From assembly GCA_038234975.1 (NCBI GenBank), contig JBBSUK010000003.1, positions 5,054 through 69,053 on the forward strand: a DNA stretch of 64,000 nt. The letters are read 5' to 3'. Under the pieces are notes generated by a model. The model saw only the letters and a program-made list of their open reading frames with translations. It was not told the origin of the DNA and ran no database searches. Of this stretch, positions 35,944 to 44,017 are shown in pieces (position 1 is the first letter of the stretch; every line of letters begins with the position of its first letter). The stretch comes from Schlegelella_A sp038234975. GTDB lineage: Bacteria; Pseudomonadota; Gammaproteobacteria; Burkholderiales; Burkholderiaceae_C. A program made the position numbers and the translations under genes.

Positions 35944-37529
35944 CGAACGCACCGGTCGGCGACGACGCTCCTGGGGCCGGCCTCGACCGCGACGCGCGCG
36001 GCCGCTCGATCTCGCTCGCCCTGGTCTCGCACACCAACGCCGGCAAGACGACACTCGCGCGCACCTTGCTGGGCCGCGACGTCGGCGAGGTGCGCGACGC
36101 CCCGCATGTCACCGAGTTCTCCGACGCGCACACGCTGGTCGAGGCCGAAGGCGGCGAGCGCCTCGTCCTCTGGGACACACCGGGCTTCGGCGACAGCGTG
36201 CGCCTCGCGAAGCGCCTGCGGCTGCATGCGAATCCGATCGGCCGCTTCCTCGGCGAGCTGTGGGACCGCTGGCTCGACCGGCCGATGTGGTCGGCGCAGC
36301 AGGCACTGCGAACGGTGCGCGACGATGCCGACGCACTGCTCTACCTCGTCAACGCCTCGGAGTCGATCGAGTCGGCGGGCTACGTGAAGCCGGAGATGGA
36401 GATCCTGGCCTGGGTCGGCAAGCCGGTCGTCGTGCTGCTCAACCAGCTCGGCGCACCGCGCGAGCGCAGCGTCGAGTCGGCCGAGGTCGAACGCTGGCGG
36501 CAGGCGCTGGCCGCGAGCCCGGTGGTTCGCGCCGTGCTCCCGCTCGACGCCTTTGCGCGCTGCTGGGTGCAAGAACTGACGCTGCTCGCGTCGATCGAGG
36601 CGGCGTTGCCCGACGAGAAGCGCGCGACGATGCAGCGTCTGCGCGCAGCCTGGCGGGCGACCCGCCTGGCGACGTTCGATCGTGCGATGGCGGTGCTCGC
36701 CGAGGGGCTTGCGAAGGTCGCCGCGCAGAGCGAGACCTTGCCGCAGCACGAGAGCTTCGGCGCGCGGCTGCGCAGTGCCGGCGCGGTGCTCGGGCGCACC
36801 TTCTCGGGTGCGAAGCGACGTGACGAGGGCACGCCGGCCGACATCGACCCGCAAGGCCCGACTGCGCAGGCGCGACGGGCGCTCGTCGACCGCCTCGACA
36901 CGGAGGTCCGCTCGGGGACCCACGCGCTGATCGCCATGCACGGCCTCGGCGGCCGCGCCGAGCGCGAGATCCTCGACCGGCTCGCCTCGGGCGTCGACGT
37001 GCGCATCAAGGTCGACGAGAAGCAGGCGGCGGCGTGGGGCGGTGCGGTCACCGGCGCGATCGCCGGGCTGAAGGCCGACATCCTGAGCGGCGGGCTCACC
37101 CTCGGCGGCGGCATGCTTGCCGGCGGCCTCATCGGCGCGCTGGGAGGTGCGGGCGTGGCCCGCGCTGCCAACCTCGTTCGCGGCACCGACCGGTCGACCG
37201 TCGCCTGGAACACCGAAGCGCTCGACGCGATGGTCGAGGCCGCCGTGCTGCGCTACCTCGCCGTCGCCCACTTCGGGCGCGGCCGGGGCGAGTGGAAGCA
37301 GGGCGAGTTCGCGCCGCACTGGAAGCTGCTCGTGTCACAGGCGATCGTGGGCCGGCACGACGCGCTTGCCGGGGTCTGGGAGCTTCGTGGCCCGGCTGGC
37401 GCCGCCGAGGCCGACGCCGCCGCCGCGATCGCCCGGGCCGTCGAGCCGATCCTGCGCGACGCCACCCTGCGCGTGCTCGGCGAGCTCTACCCCGACGCGC
37501 CGCTCGACGGCGCTCAGCCGCCCGCGTAG
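35940..37529 (+). CDS. DUF3482 GTPase-domain protein
   Basis: A 529-residue protein with an N-terminal GTPase domain: P-loop SHTNAGKTTLARTLLG (about 30-45; serine replaces the first glycine), G3 DTPGFGDS, and VVVLLNQLG in place of a canonical NKxD. The DUF3482 region follows, with a glycine-rich hydrophobic segment at about 360-405 (GAVTGAIAGLKADILSGG, GGGMLAGGLIGALGGAGVA) that may insert into membranes in the way of GTPases such as YcjX- or dynamin-related proteins. ATG at 35940 overlaps the DUF2868 stop. Its 3' end overlaps the convergent dctM gene by 16 bp. No function has been assigned. Confidence 0.88.
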   Translation: MTNAPVGDDAPGAGLDRDARGRSISLALVSHTNAGKTTLARTLLGRDVGEVRDAPHVTEFSDAHTLVEAEGGERLVLWDTPGFGDSVRLAKRLRLHANPIGRFLGELWDRWLDRPMWSAQQALRTVRDDADALLYLVNASESIESAGYVKPEMEILAWVGKPVVVLLNQLGAPRERSVESAEVERWRQALAASPVVRAVLPLDAFARCWVQELTLLASIEAALPDEKRATMQRLRAAWRATRLATFDRAMAVLAEGLAKVAAQSETLPQHESFGARLRSAGAVLGRTFSGAKRRDEGTPADIDPQGPTAQARRALVDRLDTEVRSGTHALIAMHGLGGRAEREILDRLASGVDVRIKVDEKQAAAWGGAVTGAIAGLKADILSGGLTLGGGMLAGGLIGALGGAGVARAANLVRGTDRSTVAWNTEALDAMVEAAVLRYLAVAHFGRGRGEWKQGEFAPHWKLLVSQAIVGRHDALAGVWELRGPAGAAEADAAAAIARAVEPILRDATLRVLGELYPDAPLDGAQPPA

Positions 37530-38884
37530 AACTTGTGCGGAAGCCAGAGCACGATCTGCGGGAAGACCACGCACAGCGCCACGCCGATCGCCTGCAGGCC
37601 GATGAACGGAAGGGCCGATCGGAAGATCGTCGCCATGCTGATCTCGGGCGGGGCCACGCTCTTCAGGTAGAAGAGTGAATAGCCGAAAGGCGGACTGAGG
37701 AAGGCCATCTGCATGTTGACCATGAAGATCACGCCGTACCACAGCGAGATGTCCTTCGGGCTCAGGCCCTCGAAGCCGAACAGGCCGGCGAACTCGACCG
37801 ACTGCAGGATGGGCACGAAGATGGGCACCGTCAGCAGCAGGATGCCGACCCAGTCGAGGAACATGCCGAGCACGAACAGCACGACCATCATCAGCAGCAG
37901 GATCCCGTAGGGCCCGAGGCCGGTGCCGATGATCGACTCGGCCACGAACGTCTGACCGCCCTTGATGATGAAGAAGCCGACGAACATCGTCGCGCCGAAG
38001 AAGATCCACATCACCATCGCCGTCGCCTTCAGCGTCGAGATGCCGGCGTCCTGCACGTTGACCCAGTTCAGCCGCCCGTGCAGGGCGCACACGAACAGCG
38101 CCCCGAACGTGCCGATCCCGGCCGCCTCGACCGGCGTGGCGATGCCGACGAAGATGACGCCGAGCACGAGCGTGATGAGCAGGATCGGCGCGATCGTCTT
38201 GCGCAGCAGGCGCAGCTTCTCCGGGAAGTCGACCCGCTCCTCGACCGGCAGCGCCGGCCCGAGCTTCGGGTCGATCGTGCAGCGAACGGTGATGTAGGCG
38301 ACGTACATCCCGGCCAGCAGCAGCCCCGGGAAGACCGAGCCGATCAGCAGCTCGCCGAGCGACTGCTGCGCCACCACCGCGTAGACGATGGCCATCACCG
38401 AGGGCGGGATGAGGATGCCGAGCGTGCCGCCGGCGAGCAGCGATCCGCAGGCGATCTTCTGGTCGTAGCCGCGCTTGAGCATCGCCGGCAGCGCGATCAT
38501 GCCCATCGTGATCTCGGTCGCGCCGACGACGCCGACCATCGCCGCCAGCGCCGTGCAGGCGATGACGGTGGCCGACGCAAGGCCGCCCTTGAGCGAGCCG
38601 AGCCACTTGTAGATGACGTCGAACAGCTCCTCGATGATCCCCGCCTTCTCGAGCATCGCCGCCATGAAGATGAACAGCGGCACGGCCGACAGCTGGTAGT
38701 CGGTCATGAACGGGAAGATGCGCGACGGCATCATGTTCAGCACCGCAGGCGTGCCGAACACGAACAGGAAGATCACGGCCAGGCTGCCGGTGCAGAACGC
38801 CATCGGCAGCCCGAGCATCAGCAGCACGCCGAGCGAGCCGAACAGGAGCAGCGACAGCCAGGCGATCGGGATCTCGAGGCCCAT
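37514..38884 (-). CDS. dctM: TRAP transporter large permease (DctM)
   Basis: Large membrane subunit of a tripartite ATP-independent periplasmic transporter, importing an organic acid or similar solute with sodium. The 456-residue protein has about 12 hydrophobic helices and typical DctM blocks: LSAVPLFIFMAAMLEKAGII, GLASATVIACTALAAMVGVV, GSLLAGGTLGILIPPSVMAI and FLDWVGILLLTVPIFVPI. ATG at 38884 lies two bases after the stop of the small-permease gene, so translation is coupled. Its stop lies inside the end of the convergent DUF3482 gene. The substrate cannot be read from this subunit. Confidence 0.94.
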   Translation of the reverse strand: MGLEIPIAWLSLLLFGSLGVLLMLGLPMAFCTGSLAVIFLFVFGTPAVLNMMPSRIFPFMTDYQLSAVPLFIFMAAMLEKAGIIEELFDVIYKWLGSLKGGLASATVIACTALAAMVGVVGATEITMGMIALPAMLKRGYDQKIACGSLLAGGTLGILIPPSVMAIVYAVVAQQSLGELLIGSVFPGLLLAGMYVAYITVRCTIDPKLGPALPVEERVDFPEKLRLLRKTIAPILLITLVLGVIFVGIATPVEAAGIGTFGALFVCALHGRLNWVNVQDAGISTLKATAMVMWIFFGATMFVGFFIIKGGQTFVAESIIGTGLGPYGILLLMMVVLFVLGMFLDWVGILLLTVPIFVPILQSVEFAGLFGFEGLSPKDISLWYGVIFMVNMQMAFLSPPFGYSLFYLKSVAPPEISMATIFRSALPFIGLQAIGVALCVVFPQIVLWLPHKFYAGG

Positions 38885-38886
38885 GC

Positions 38887-40017
38887 TCAGGCTTTCCCGT
38901 GGCGGGTGACGATGACGATGTCCTTGACGAGCTTCGACAGGCCCTGCAGCACGATGAGCGCGCCGCCGATCGGGATCGCGAGCTTCACGGGCCAGTACTG
39001 GATCCCCCACTCGGTGAACGACGACTCGTGGTTGGCGATGGCGTCGCCGGCGAAGCGCCAGCCGGTCCAGAACAGCGTGAGGGTGAAGATGAAGAAGAAG
39101 ACCGACGTGACAATGTCGGCGATGGCCTTGCCGCGCGGCGAGAAGCGGGTGTAGAGCACGTCGACCCGCACGTGCTGGTCCTCTCGGTAGGCGTAGGCGC
39201 CGCACAGCATGTACTGCATGCCGAACATCAGGAACATGCTCTCGTGGACCCAGTTGGTCGGCGAGTTGAAGACGTAGCGCGCGATCACCTCGTAGTAGTA
39301 GACGAAGACCGCGATCACGGCCCAATAGGCGACGTACTCGCCGACGCGCGTGTTGACGGTGTCGATCCAGTCGGTGAAGCGGGTGCGAACGACCAGCCCG
39401 GGATCTTCGGCGGTGCCCTGCGGCGCGACGTGCGGTTCGTGCGCGACCGGGTCGTCGGCGTAGCCAGCGCCGGCCCAAAGCGCGCGGCGCCGCTTCACCA
39501 TCGACGGGATCAGCAACGCGTCTGCCACCAACAGCACGGCGATCACGATGACGAGGATGCGCGCGTAGTCCTTCCAGCGATCCTGCGCGGCGTGCGCCGC
39601 GACGGACTCCTTCTCGAGGCCGCGTGCCTCTTCCTGCGCCGCGGCGAGCGTGCGCGCTTCATCGGTGGTCGGTGCGGCGGCGTCGAGCGGCGCCGCGCGC
39701 CGGACCGTGATGTCGGCCCGCTCGCTGGCGGCGGTCGTTCGAGACACGTCGTCGCGGAGCTCGCGCACCTGCGAGTTGCAGTAGAGAACGGCCAGGAACA
39801 GCGGTACGTACAGGAACCCCCACCCGCTCTTCAGGTACAGCCGGTGCAGGCCCATGAAGCCGCCGAACAGCCAGAACAGGTAGGCGTTGAACATCAGCGG
39901 CGCGCGCGGCGCGCCCAGGCGCTTCTGTCGTGCCACGAAGAACATGGCGACGAACGGAAAGACGACGAGCACGCCCCAGTACAGCCAGTGCGGAAGGACG
40001 AACGTGAGCGAGGGCAT
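38887..40017 (-). CDS. TRAP small permease DctQ fused to an N-terminal TM2-like domain
   Basis: A 376-residue fusion. Residues about 215-376 are a normal DctQ small permease (VGEYVAYWAVIAVFVYYYEV, NSPTNWVHESMFLMFGMQYM, DVLYTRFSPRGKAIADIVTS). The first 85 residues hold two hydrophobic helices with FWLFGGFMGLHRLYLKSGWG, the pattern of a TM2 domain. Between them lies a charged, partly coiled-coil stretch and one more helix (about 152-170). Standard DctQ proteins are only 160-200 residues. The ATG at 40017 starts the TM2 part, and no internal start near the DctQ domain has a good ribosome site. It lies between dctP (72 bp upstream, with a strong hairpin) and dctM. Confidence 0.88.
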   Translation of the reverse strand: MPSLTFVLPHWLYWGVLVVFPFVAMFFVARQKRLGAPRAPLMFNAYLFWLFGGFMGLHRLYLKSGWGFLYVPLFLAVLYCNSQVRELRDDVSRTTAASERADITVRRAAPLDAAAPTTDEARTLAAAQEEARGLEKESVAAHAAQDRWKDYARILVIVIAVLLVADALLIPSMVKRRRALWAGAGYADDPVAHEPHVAPQGTAEDPGLVVRTRFTDWIDTVNTRVGEYVAYWAVIAVFVYYYEVIARYVFNSPTNWVHESMFLMFGMQYMLCGAYAYREDQHVRVDVLYTRFSPRGKAIADIVTSVFFFIFTLTLFWTGWRFAGDAIANHESSFTEWGIQYWPVKLAIPIGGALIVLQGLSKLVKDIVIVTRHGKA

Positions 40018-40043
40018 CGGTGGGGGAGTGCAGTTCCGACAGC

Positions 40044-40069
40044 GTCACGCCGCCCGAAGGCGGCGTGAC
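40044..40069 (-). promoter_or_regulatory. Perfect 11-bp stem-loop between dctP and dctQ
   Basis: GTCACGCCGCC at 40044-40054 pairs perfectly with GGCGGCGTGAC at 40059-40069 around a 4-base loop. There is no T-run on the transcribed strand. It sits 20 bp past the dctP stop and 26 bp before the small-permease start, the place where binding-protein operons often carry an mRNA-stabilising or attenuating hairpin that raises binding-protein yield relative to the permeases. Confidence 0.7.
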
Positions 40070-40089
40070 GGGGCAACAGCGCGCGACGG

Positions 40090-41205
40090 TCAGGCCTTGA
40101 CCGACAGACCCTTGTACATGTCGGGGGTGACGTAGCCGACCGTGGGAGACTCCATGACCGCAAGCTGCATCTTGAAGATCTTCGCCGCGTCGGCGTCCTT
40201 GTTGGCCCATTTGAACCAGATCGGCACCGCGACCTTCTGGAACTGCGGCAGGTCCTCGGCCGGCAGCCGGTTGATGGTGACGCCGGCCTTCTCGAACTTG
40301 CCCCAGGCTTCCATGTCGGCCTTCTGGATCGCGCCGAAGTGGATGTTCGAGTAGACCTGGATCTCGTCGTCGAGCCAGACCTTCATCTTCGGCGAGAGCT
40401 TGTTCCAGACGTCCATCCTGACGACGAAGTCCATCAGGTCGACCGGCTGGTAGATCGACTCGAGCCCCGGGGGCCCGGTCCAGATGTACTTGGTGACCTG
40501 CTGGAAGCCGAGGTCCCAGTTGACGGCCGGGCCGGTGTAGTCGGCGGCGTCGACGGTGCCCTTCTCCAGGGCCGAGAACACCTCGCTGCCGGGCAGCAGC
40601 GTCGTCTTCGCGCCGATCGCCGCAAAGCCTTCGGCGATCATGCCACCGGGTACGCGCAGCTTGAGGTCCTTGAAGTCGGCGATGCCGCGGATCGGCTTCT
40701 TCGAGTGGATGATGTTCGGGCCGTGGTGGATCCGGTTGACGTAGTAGAGGCCCTGCTTGGCGAACAGGTCGCGCGCTGCCTGCAGGCCGCCCTGGCTGTA
40801 GAAGAAGATGTCCCACTCGTGCGGGTAGCGCAGGCCCATGAGGTAGGAACTGAGGAACGCCGTGGCGGGCATCTTGCCGGCCCAGTAGAGCGTGAACGAG
40901 TTCATCGCCTCGAGCACGCCGTTCTTCACGCCGTCCAGGAGCTCGAAGTCGCCGACGACTTCCTTGGCCGCGAACGGCTTGATCTCGAGCTCGCCGCCGG
41001 TCTTCTCCTTCACCGTCGCGGCCCAGGCCTTGAACGTCGCCAGGCCGATGCCGGCGGGCCATGACGTCTGCACCTTCCAGGTCGTCGTCGTCGCGGCGCG
41101 GGCGTTGCCGATGAAAGGCGCGCCGAGCAGGGCCGTCGCGCCCACGCTGGCGGCCTTGACGAAGCCGCGGCGTTGCGCCAAGGGGGTTTCGGAATCGTTG
41201 CGCAT
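40090..41205 (-). CDS. dctP: TRAP transporter substrate-binding protein (DctP)
   Basis: Periplasmic solute receptor for the adjacent TRAP permeases. The 371-residue precursor begins MRNDSETPLAQRRGFVKAAS; the RRGFVKAA stretch followed by a weakly hydrophobic segment and GNARA-A suggests a Tat signal peptide with cleavage around residue 38. DctP blocks include WKVQTSWPAGIGLATFKAWA, ADFKDLKLRVPGGMIAEGFA, LLPGSEVFSALEKGTVDAAD and GFQQVTKYIWTGPPGLES. ATG at 41205 is supported by an AGGAGA Shine-Dalgarno. Similar Tat-exported DctP proteins bind 2-oxo acids or other carboxylates, but the ligand here is unknown. It is divergent from the HAD hydrolase gene. Confidence 0.93.
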   Translation of the reverse strand: MRNDSETPLAQRRGFVKAASVGATALLGAPFIGNARAATTTTWKVQTSWPAGIGLATFKAWAATVKEKTGGELEIKPFAAKEVVGDFELLDGVKNGVLEAMNSFTLYWAGKMPATAFLSSYLMGLRYPHEWDIFFYSQGGLQAARDLFAKQGLYYVNRIHHGPNIIHSKKPIRGIADFKDLKLRVPGGMIAEGFAAIGAKTTLLPGSEVFSALEKGTVDAADYTGPAVNWDLGFQQVTKYIWTGPPGLESIYQPVDLMDFVVRMDVWNKLSPKMKVWLDDEIQVYSNIHFGAIQKADMEAWGKFEKAGVTINRLPAEDLPQFQKVAVPIWFKWANKDADAAKIFKMQLAVMESPTVGYVTPDMYKGLSVKA

Positions 41206-41224
41206 CGAATCTCCTGGGGGGTGT

Positions 41225-41257
41225 GTTACGGGGCACGGTAACGTCGTCTGGTCGACG
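41225..41257. promoter_or_regulatory. Dyad elements in dctP/HAD divergent promoter region
   Basis: Two inverted repeats adjoin: GTTAC (41225-41229) with GTAAC (41238-41242), and CGTCG (41242-41246) with CGACG (41253-41257). They fill the centre of the 92-bp gap between divergent genes and could bind a regulator of the TRAP operon. No regulator gene is adjacent, so this is only a candidate. Confidence 0.35.
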
Positions 41258-41297
41258 GCAACACCGCGTTTACCCGGCGCCACGCTACGCTACACCG

Positions 41298-42032
41298 ATG
41301 CCTGCCACTTCCGCTCCGTTCGAACCGGCGACCGTCCGCGCGCTCGCGTTCGACGTCTTCGGCACCGTCGTCGACTGGCGCTCGTCGATCATCCGCGACG
41401 GCGAGGCGCTGTCGGCTGCCAAAGGGATCAGGGTCGACTGGGCCGCGTTCGCCGACGCCTGGCGGGCCGGCTACCAGCCGGCGATGCAGCGGGCGCGCAG
41501 CGGTGAGATCGCCTGGGCCAACATCGACGGCCTGCACCGTTCGATCCTCGACACGTTGCTGCCGCGCTTCGGCCTGCAGGCGCTCTCGGCGGCGGAGTTC
41601 GAACACCTGAATTTCGTCTGGCATCGGCTCGACCCGTGGCCCGACGCTGTCGCCGGCCTCAAGCGGCTGAAGTCGCGGTTCGTGATCTCGACGCTGTCCA
41701 ACGGCAACGTCTCGCTCCTCGTGGACCTGGCCAGGCATGGTGCGCTGCCATGGGACTGCGTACTCTCTGCCGAGCTGTTTCGCCACTACAAGCCCGATCC
41801 CGAGGTCTACCTCGGCGCGGCGCAGCTGCTCGGCGTAAAGGCCGGGGAGGTGCTCATGGTGGCAGCGCATCCGGGCGATCTCGAGGCGGCGCAGCGGGCG
41901 GGCCTCAGGACGGCGTACGTGCCGAGACCGCTCGAGCACGGGCTGCATCACGCTGCGGAACCGATCGGCGCGCGCACGTTCGACATCACGGCGGAAGACT
42001 TCAATGCGCTGGCCAGACAACTCGGCGTCTGA
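41298..42032 (+). CDS. Haloacid dehalogenase type II-like hydrolase
   Basis: A 244-residue HAD-superfamily protein. Motif I is AFDVFGTVVDWRSS (residues about 18-31, nucleophile Asp), motif II STLSNGNVSLLVDL, motif III lysine in FRHYKPDPEVYLGAAQLLG, and motif IV MVAAHPGDLEAAQRAGL. The cap domain between motifs I and II and the SNGN signature place it in the L-2-haloacid dehalogenase type II group, although many members annotated this way have unknown substrates. ATG at 41298 was chosen; longer frames would extend into the divergent dctP promoter. It is followed 55 bp later by the vapBC promoter region. Confidence 0.87.
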   Translation: MPATSAPFEPATVRALAFDVFGTVVDWRSSIIRDGEALSAAKGIRVDWAAFADAWRAGYQPAMQRARSGEIAWANIDGLHRSILDTLLPRFGLQALSAAEFEHLNFVWHRLDPWPDAVAGLKRLKSRFVISTLSNGNVSLLVDLARHGALPWDCVLSAELFRHYKPDPEVYLGAAQLLGVKAGEVLMVAAHPGDLEAAQRAGLRTAYVPRPLEHGLHHAAEPIGARTFDITAEDFNALARQLGV

Positions 42033-42050
42033 GGATGAGGCGCAGCGCCG

Positions 42051-42083
42051 TGTATGATGTGTATAGAGGGCAAAACTCATACA
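42051..42083. promoter_or_regulatory. Candidate VapBC operator/promoter
   Basis: An AT-rich pocket just before vapB: TGTATGA at 42051-42057 and its inverted copy TCATACA at 42077-42083 flank a TATAGA (42062-42067) that could serve as the -10 element. Such a repeat around the promoter is what an autoregulating VapBC complex would bind. Confidence 0.55.
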
Positions 42084-42087
42084 TATC

Positions 42088-42393
42088 GTGCGCACCAACA
42101 TCGACATCGACGACCACGTGCTCGAACAGGCGATGCGGGCCGGGCCGTACAAGACGAAGAAGGACGCGGTCGAGGCCGGCTTGAAGTTGCTCGCGCGCCA
42201 GGCCGCGTATCGCGAGCTCCTCAAGTGGGAAGGCAAGCTCGAGTGGGACGGCGAGCCGTGGAGCGCGCACGACAAGCGCATCGCGCGGGCGGGGCAGTCC
42301 GTTCGTCCTGCCGTGGCCACGGGCGAATCTTCGTACCGACCGCCGCTGGCGCAGGAGCCCGGTTCAGGCAAGCGCAGCCATGGTCGTCGTTGA
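42088..42393 (+). CDS. vapB: VapB-type antitoxin
   Basis: Antitoxin of a type II toxin-antitoxin pair, expected to bind and neutralise VapC and to repress the operon. The 101-residue protein starts MRTNIDIDDHVLEQAMRAGP and continues YKTKKDAVEAGLKLLARQAA, the ribbon-helix-helix signature of the VapB family with a KWEGKLEWDG toxin-binding segment after it. The last 30 residues are basic and unlike usual VapB tails, making the protein longer than the common 65-85 residues. GTG at 42088 is the start; no Shine-Dalgarno is visible. The end overlaps vapC by 14 bp. Confidence 0.88.
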   Translation: MRTNIDIDDHVLEQAMRAGPYKTKKDAVEAGLKLLARQAAYRELLKWEGKLEWDGEPWSAHDKRIARAGQSVRPAVATGESSYRPPLAQEPGSGKRSHGRR

Positions 42394-42781
42394 CTCGAGT
42401 GTCTGGATCGACTTCTTCAACGGCGCACGCAACCCCGCGCACACCGCCCTGCGCCGCTTGCTCGACGACGGCGACGTCCGCCTGGTCGTTCCCGATCTGG
42501 TGCTCTTCGAGGTCTTGCGCGGCTTTCGCCACGAGCGCGATCTGCGCCAGGCCCGCACGCTGATGGAAAGCCTCGACGTCGAAGACAGCGGCGGCGCCGC
42601 GGCGGCGTTCGCGGCGGCGCAGCATTACCGCAGCCTGCGCGCAGGCGGCACCACCGTGCGCAGCGCCCTCGACGTGTTGCTCGCGAGCTTCTGCATCGAG
42701 CACGACTACGCCTTGCTGCCCAGCGACCGCGACTTCGACTCCTTCGAGTTGCAGCGCGGCCTGCGCGTCTGGCGGCACTGA
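42380..42781 (+). CDS. vapC: VapC-type PIN-domain toxin ribonuclease
   Basis: Toxin of the pair, a magnesium-dependent ribonuclease that cleaves RNA and halts translation when free. The 133-residue PIN domain retains the acidic active-site set: Asp5 (VVVDSSVWIDFF), Glu44 (DLVLFEVLRGF), Asp98 (SALDVLLASF) and Asp116 (LLPSDRDFD). Length is typical (130-140). ATG at 42380 starts 14 bp before the vapB stop, so the two are translationally coupled. All catalytic residues being intact suggests a functional system. The pair lies between a HAD hydrolase and an acyl-CoA dehydrogenase, without insertion-sequence remnants. Confidence 0.9.
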   Translation: MVVVDSSVWIDFFNGARNPAHTALRRLLDDGDVRLVVPDLVLFEVLRGFRHERDLRQARTLMESLDVEDSGGAAAAFAAAQHYRSLRAGGTTVRSALDVLLASFCIEHDYALLPSDRDFDSFELQRGLRVWRH

Positions 42782-42791
42782 GGCTCCTGTC

Positions 42792-43931
42792 GTGGACAAC
42801 ATCTACCTGACCCCCGAGCACGAACTGCTGCGCGAGCAGGTCGCGCGCTTCATCGCCCGCGAGGTCGAGCCGCACGCACTGGCCTGGGAAGCCGAAGGTT
42901 GCACGCCGCGCGAGGTCATGCGCAAGCTCGGCGCGGCGGGGCTGCTCGGTCTGATGTACGCGAGCGAACACGGCGGCGCCGACGCCGACGCGCTCGCCAA
43001 CCTCGTCTTCGCCGAGGCGATGTCGCAATCGACCTTCGGCGGCTTCATCATCACCGTGCTCGTCCACACCGACATGGCGAGCCCGCACCTGCACCATGCC
43101 GGCACGGCCGAGCAGAAGGCGCGCTGGATGCCCGGCATCACGGCGGGCGAGACGATCACCGCGGTCGGCATCACCGAGCCCGGCGCGGGCTCCGACGTCG
43201 CCGGCATCCGCACGACGGCCAGGCGCTCGGCAGACGGCAGCGAGTGGATCATCGACGGCAGCAAGATCTTCATCACCAACGGTGTGCTCGCGGATCTGTA
43301 CTTCATCGCCGCCAAGACGGGTGAAGGCCGGCATGCGATGTCGATGTTCATCGTCGAGAAAGGCACCCCGGGGTTTCGGGTCGGCCGCTCGCTCGACAAG
43401 TCGGGCTGGCTCTCGTCCGACACCGCCGAGCTCTTTCTCGACGGCTGCCGGATCCCGGCCGCCAACCTGCTGGGCGAGGAGAACGGCGGCTTCTACTCGG
43501 TGATGAAGAATTTCCAGACCGAGCGCATCGCCCTCGGTGCGATGGCCGTCGGACACTGCACGCAAGCGCTGGCCCTGACGCTCGACCACGTACGCACGCG
43601 CAAGGCGTTCGGCGCGACGCTGTTCGAGAAGCAGGCGGTGCGCCAGCGCCTGGCGATGCTCGACGCGAAGACGCGGTCGGCCCGCGCCTTCATGTACCAC
43701 TGTGCCTGGCGCGTGACGCAGGGGCACGACGTGGTGCAGGAGGTCTCGATGCTGAAGGCGCTCACCGGCGAGCTCGTCAACGAGGTCGTCTCCGGCTGTC
43801 AGCAGTTCCACGGCGGCATGGGCTACATGCGCGGCACGCCGATCGAGCGGCTCTGGCGCGACGCGCGAGTGCTGGCGATCGGCGGCGGCGCGACCGAGGT
43901 GATGCTCGACGAGGTGGCGAAGCGGTATTGA
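42792..43931 (+). CDS. Acyl-CoA dehydrogenase
   Basis: FAD-dependent acyl-CoA dehydrogenase of 379 residues. Family signatures: AVGITEPGAGSDVAGIRTTA, DGSKIFITNGVLADLYFIAA, TRKAFGATLFEKQAVRQRLA and CQQFHGGMGYMRGTPIERLW, with the C-terminal IGGGATEVMLDEVAKRY. The last block has Glu in the position of the catalytic base in long- and medium-chain enzymes. The GTG start at 42792 gives MDNIYLTPEHELLREQVARF, a normal N-terminus; it starts 11 bp after vapC but is unlikely to depend on it. Substrate unknown. A hairpin cluster follows its stop. Confidence 0.92.
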   Translation: MDNIYLTPEHELLREQVARFIAREVEPHALAWEAEGCTPREVMRKLGAAGLLGLMYASEHGGADADALANLVFAEAMSQSTFGGFIITVLVHTDMASPHLHHAGTAEQKARWMPGITAGETITAVGITEPGAGSDVAGIRTTARRSADGSEWIIDGSKIFITNGVLADLYFIAAKTGEGRHAMSMFIVEKGTPGFRVGRSLDKSGWLSSDTAELFLDGCRIPAANLLGEENGGFYSVMKNFQTERIALGAMAVGHCTQALALTLDHVRTRKAFGATLFEKQAVRQRLAMLDAKTRSARAFMYHCAWRVTQGHDVVQEVSMLKALTGELVNEVVSGCQQFHGGMGYMRGTPIERLWRDARVLAIGGGATEVMLDEVAKRY

Positions 43932-43950
43932 GCTCGGCCTGAGGCGAAGG

Positions 43951-43993
43951 CCGGGGAACCCCGGTCAGGCGCGGCGCTTGCCTGCAAGGCAGG
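43951..43993. terminator. Hairpin cluster after acyl-CoA dehydrogenase
   Basis: CCGGGG-AA-CCCCGG at 43951-43964 is a perfect 6-bp stem, extendable by G-T and G-C pairs, and CCTGC (43981-43985) pairs with GCAGG (43989-43993). They fill the 86-bp gap before the small subunit of the aldehyde oxidoreductase and may separate the two transcription units. No T-run is present. Confidence 0.4.
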
Positions 43994-44017
43994 TTGCCAC
44001 GACTGGTTTCGCTGCCC

